A stretch of DNA of 64,000 nt, from contig NC_044927.1 of assembly GCF_003576645.1 (NCBI RefSeq), positions 10,253,997-10,317,996 of the forward strand, given 5' to 3'. Below are positions 59,831 to 64,000 of this stretch, in pieces (the stretch's first letter is position 1; each line of letters begins with the position of its first letter). The translations under genes were made by a program, and so were the position numbers. The notes below the pieces were generated by a model. The model made no database searches, was not told the origin of the DNA, and was given only the letters and a program-made list of their open reading frames with translations. The DNA is from Ipomoea triloba (lineage: Eukaryota > Streptophyta > Magnoliopsida > Solanales > Convolvulaceae).

Positions 59831-60530
59831 ATATATTGATATTTTAAAGGATAAGGGTCACACCTTCCAAGCTTTGATATGGTTTGATTCCATTGTGGAT
59901 TTGATCATAGCCAAACAAACATTCCATGGCGAAAACATTTATGATGGGTATTGCACTATGAATATAGAATTTCCTGATGCAGAATTAATAATGCCTACAT
60001 GTAGAGAAATATATAATCAAACTCCGACTCTTCGGGTGGAAATTGATTCAGAAGTGATAATCGAAAAAGAAATTGGTGATAATGTGGTTGACATGAGTTT
60101 TGGTGCAACTGTTGGTGAGGACTATACTAATCAAGCCAATCAAGAAGAAATTAAAAATTTTACTGAGGATGAGGTAGATCCTGCACCAAATACTATGGGG
60201 GAACACATAATGATCCGCAAGGATTCGGCCCAAATTGAAGCACCAATTAAAGATAAAGCCCAATTGTTTCAAGAATCAATTTTCACATCAATAGTGTCTT
60301 TGGAGGAAAGTCCCATCCACTTTGCAGTAGAAATGATTCCCAAATTGGTCCAGATCATGACACCAACAAGGAATTATTTTACAAGACAATCCAGTGTACA
60401 TGTTGTCTATGATGTCCACGTTTGGCAAATCAATCAAGCAATATCGTCAAGGTATGGATATGCTCATTTCCATACCTACACCTTGAGGACAAGGTGTTTT
60501 TTGAAGGGGTGGAGAGTGATACGCCCTTAA
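59831..60530 (+). CDS. PTB-like RRM fragment in a retrotransposon
   Basis: The open frame begins within the preceding insertion (ATG at 59793) and runs 246 codons. Its first part, GHTFQALIWFDSIVDLIIAK then QTFHGENIYDGYCTMNIEF, matches the RRM end of plant polypyrimidine-tract-binding proteins (FQALIQY...A...A...LxGxNIYDGCCxLxIxF). PTB proteins bind pyrimidine-rich RNA and regulate splicing. The remainder (~175 residues, acidic, with TMGEHIMIRKDSAQIEAPIK) matches nothing I recognise and ends at the polypurine tract. The start of the RRM was probably displaced by the GC-rich insertion. I infer host sequence captured by the retroelement, or an element-specific protein with an RRM. Confidence 0.5.
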
Positions 60531-60921
60531 ATGTAATTATATAGCTTTTTAGAATTAGTAGGATAAATAGGATATGATGGTACAACTTAATTAGTGGGAG
60601 AATTAATATTGTGCCTCAATTAGCATAGGAAAGTTATGTATATCATGATCTATTATTACCTTGTATAGTTAGTATAGTTTTGGTAGGTTAATTATTTTAT
60701 GTATTAGTAAATTAGTATAAATAGGTCCATTGTATATGAAGAGGAACGACAAGAGAAATATATATATATATATTGTTATTCTAGTCTTTTAATTCTTCTT
60801 CTTGGAGTTCTCACATGCTCGAAGTGTGAAAATGAAGTTTGCCGTAACTCGAATACGGTTAGGAGCTAGAAGCCTGATCGAAAAGTTTCTTTTGTTGCGT
60901 ATCGAATTTCTATACGTAACA

Positions 60922-62880
60922 CAAAGTCACACACTATTCCAGCACAACAAATAGAACCAACAGATTAACAACAATCTGCTAGCTGCTCCATAGAGAAAGA
61001 CTATAAAAAAAATCTACATTAATTGAACAGAAAATGAACAATCATCAGCACCATCCAAGAAGTCAAGGAAAAAGAAACATTTTGTTGCTAGTCTTGATGA
61101 TGAATTGACAGAGCCACCTGCTGAACTTCTATCCAAACTTATCTATTAACCAATGTTCTTGTCTCGAAAATCGAGTAACTCTAAATCATAAAATGGCAGA
61201 AGTAATATACAGAATTGGATGCCGAGGACCCCAAGGTCAAACTTCCCCATCCCAGCTTGATCTATGTACTTCTATCTGCACAAGGACTCAGAGCCTATTA
61301 GTATAAAGTTACTGAGCAGCCCAAAACAAGAACAATTGATCACATATTGTTGACACTTCCTCTTGTTCTTGATGTTACTCCTGAAACTGAACTGCCCTTT
61401 ACACAAGTCTCTAAACAACCTGCACCAACACCGCTTGAGACTGACAATCTTACAACACAGGTCTTAATACAAAGCATTTAAGAGCTCAACAAAGCCATTG
61501 ACATTATGGTGAAAAGAAGAAACTTGGACCTAAAGTTTCTAGAAGAACTCACAATCCGAATGGAAAATGATGATATTACGGCCACAACATCACAGCAGGA
61601 TGAAAAATGCCATACTGAAGATCTTGACTCATCTAACCTCCAAACGTGCTTGGCCCTGCTAAGAAATCTTGCGGCTACAGATTCGCGAGTACAGAAATCT
61701 GGCAATGACGGGAGCACATGAAAATTAATCATGGTTACTCTACTGTTACTGGTTCTAAACTTTGTCAAAATTGAACAAGGCGTTTGAGACACTTTGCTAA
61801 AATTGAAGTAGGCATTTGAAACACTTTGCTTTAAAGACATCATCTTCTGTGAATTTGGTCAAAGTTCACCTTGAACTAAAAATGGTTATAATAAGTAGAT
61901 TTTGTGAACTTTGTATCAGGAATTGTCTTGTTTGTCCGTTAATCAAAAGATTTGACTTCATTTTGTTTAAAGAGTATTCTATATATATGGTGTTATGGTT
62001 TATAGAACACTTGTAAAAAGATCAGTTACCCCTCTATATGGTGTTATGGTTTATAGAACACCGCGTTTGTTCAAGATATAGTTCACAAATAAGTTCAAGT
62101 CCTTGTTATCAGATAGATTGGGTTTGTACTAACATTTAAGGTTAGTTCAAAGGAAGGCTCGTGACAGAAGTGGAAGACTGAAGACTGAACCTGACACAAA
62201 GATAGTTCAAGATCGATATAGCTCAAGACAGTTAATCTGTTACTGATTATCTCATAAGTAGTATTTAAAGCATATTCCCCCCTTATGAATTGATTTATAG
62301 AAATTTACAAAGAAAGAATTCTAGAGACAGTTGTCGGCAAATCCAATGGAACTAAACCGAGCAACATGACACACGAAGGTTCTATTAATCTATTTTTGAA
62401 GTACTTTAGGCCGATTGACTACACGAAGTTAACACGGGAGTGCTGCAGTTGAGGGGAGTCTCGACTTGATTGATCCGGAGATCATTCATTGATTCTTGAG
62501 GAAGGAACTCTACATCAGTTGGTTATGGTATAGCATGGGGATTAGAGTTCTTCGTTCACATCATTGTGTTTTTGGTAGAAATGTTTCTCTTTGAAGTTGA
62601 ATGAAGAATTGGGCAACTTTTTGTGTGGTGCACCCAGACATAGGAATAGTTAATTCCAAATTGGGTTAACAAATTTCTAGAGTGTTCTTACTACTTTGGT
62701 TGATTGATTCTTGTGTGAACTTAATTCTGCGACGTTATCTGAACTAGTTCATAAACAAACTCTCTGTGAAACATATCTGAACATGCAGTATTGTTTTTTA
62801 CTTGTTGATTGAATACATTGAGAAATCACTAATCAAGTAATTGGACTAAGGGATAATCTAAACCCTAAATTTCATATAAT
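60922..62880. other. Degenerate coding-like and Copia-related sequence
   Basis: The stretch 61020-61150 encodes APSKKSRKKKHFVASLDDEL then a stop, and 61506-61721 encodes a 71-residue acidic frame (LDLKFLEELTIRMENDD). Neither is recognised; they may be broken exons of one old gene. From 62143 the words aaggttagttcaaaggaaggctcgtgac match 58490, which places both in the same Copia-related repeat. A 26-bp direct repeat, atatggtgttatggtttata, occurs at 61985 and 62037. From 62880 on, the sequence is the 3' flank of peroxidase 3. Confidence 0.4.
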
Positions 62881-62994
62881 TTTATTGAAACAATTAAGCC
62901 TCAAAAAAGTAAAAGGAAAAAAAATCAAAGAATTAACCAAGTACATACAAAAATAATTGTATGATCTTTAATTAACAAGAAAAGAAATAATTGC

Positions 62995-64000
<1,006 letters not shown>

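Larger units (their letters stand above)
58552..60921 (+). mobile_element. LTR retrotransposon without pol, RRM-like ORF inside
   Basis: The segments 58552-58857 and 60605-60921 are nearly identical (tattgtgcctcaattagcat to tttctatacgtaaca). The right LTR spans 60517-60921 (TG...CA) after a purine tract gaaggggtggaga. The left LTR has lost about 90 bp of its 5' end. Just after the left LTR is ttggtgcgcgctttcatt, in the position of a primer site. The 1.66-kb interior has A-rich tracts (58960-59250), a GC-rich insertion (59367-59830) and an open frame with an RRM-like segment. No protease, integrase or reverse transcriptase is present. Confidence 0.82.

Overview
The window is eukaryotic nuclear DNA from a flowering plant, almost certainly a eudicot. 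The evidence is spliced genes with GT-AG introns, a nonspecific lipid-transfer protein, class III peroxidases, an AP2/ERF repressor, and dense plant transposons (SIRE-type Copia, chromovirus Gypsy, MuDR-like MULE, Stowaway, hAT, Harbinger, SINE, TRIM). I cannot name the species. It is a repeat-rich, gene-poor interval in which small gene families have duplicated in tandem and transposons have inserted into one another.

Layout. 1-5.06 kb: the 5' end of a SIRE/Copia retrotransposon on the minus strand (protease, gag, primer site, LTR with a 170-N gap). 5-11 kb: a lipid-transfer-protein pseudogene among MITEs and a SINE. 11.2-18.85 kb: a MuDR-like Mutator element with a 9-bp target duplication and two convergent genes, a transposase (three exons, one nonsense codon) and a small zf-GRF/transmembrane protein. 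A second Mutator element, a Pack-MULE with its own 9-bp target duplication, sits in its left terminal repeat and carries ferredoxin and HAESA-like kinase fragments. 18.9-23.3 kb: SINEs, a MULE-type MITE split by a solo LTR, a 70-bp satellite and a Gypsy integrase/chromodomain remnant. 23.8-26.8 kb: a complete non-autonomous Copia-like element. 28.3-29.2 kb: an intact lipid-transfer protein gene. 29.4-31.6 kb: repeats. 31.9-33.2 kb: peroxidase 1. 33.7-41 kb: hAT, TRIM, solo LTR, Harbinger and LINE pieces. 41.2-47.5 kb: an ERF cluster with one intact repressor gene between two relics. 48-52.5 kb: satellite-like duplications and a long A-rich tract. 54.4-55.6 kb: peroxidase 2. 57-61 kb: LTR elements, one holding an RRM-like fragment. 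63-64 kb: peroxidase 3, cut by the window edge.

The likely functional host genes are one secreted lipid-transfer protein, three secreted peroxidases (two near-identical, one partial) and one ERF repressor. All three families show recent local duplication, and two of them also show decay. The most striking items are the MuDR-like element with its nested Pack-MULE, and the ERF gene whose C-terminus consists of amplified 14-residue repeats ending in two DLNxxP EAR motifs.
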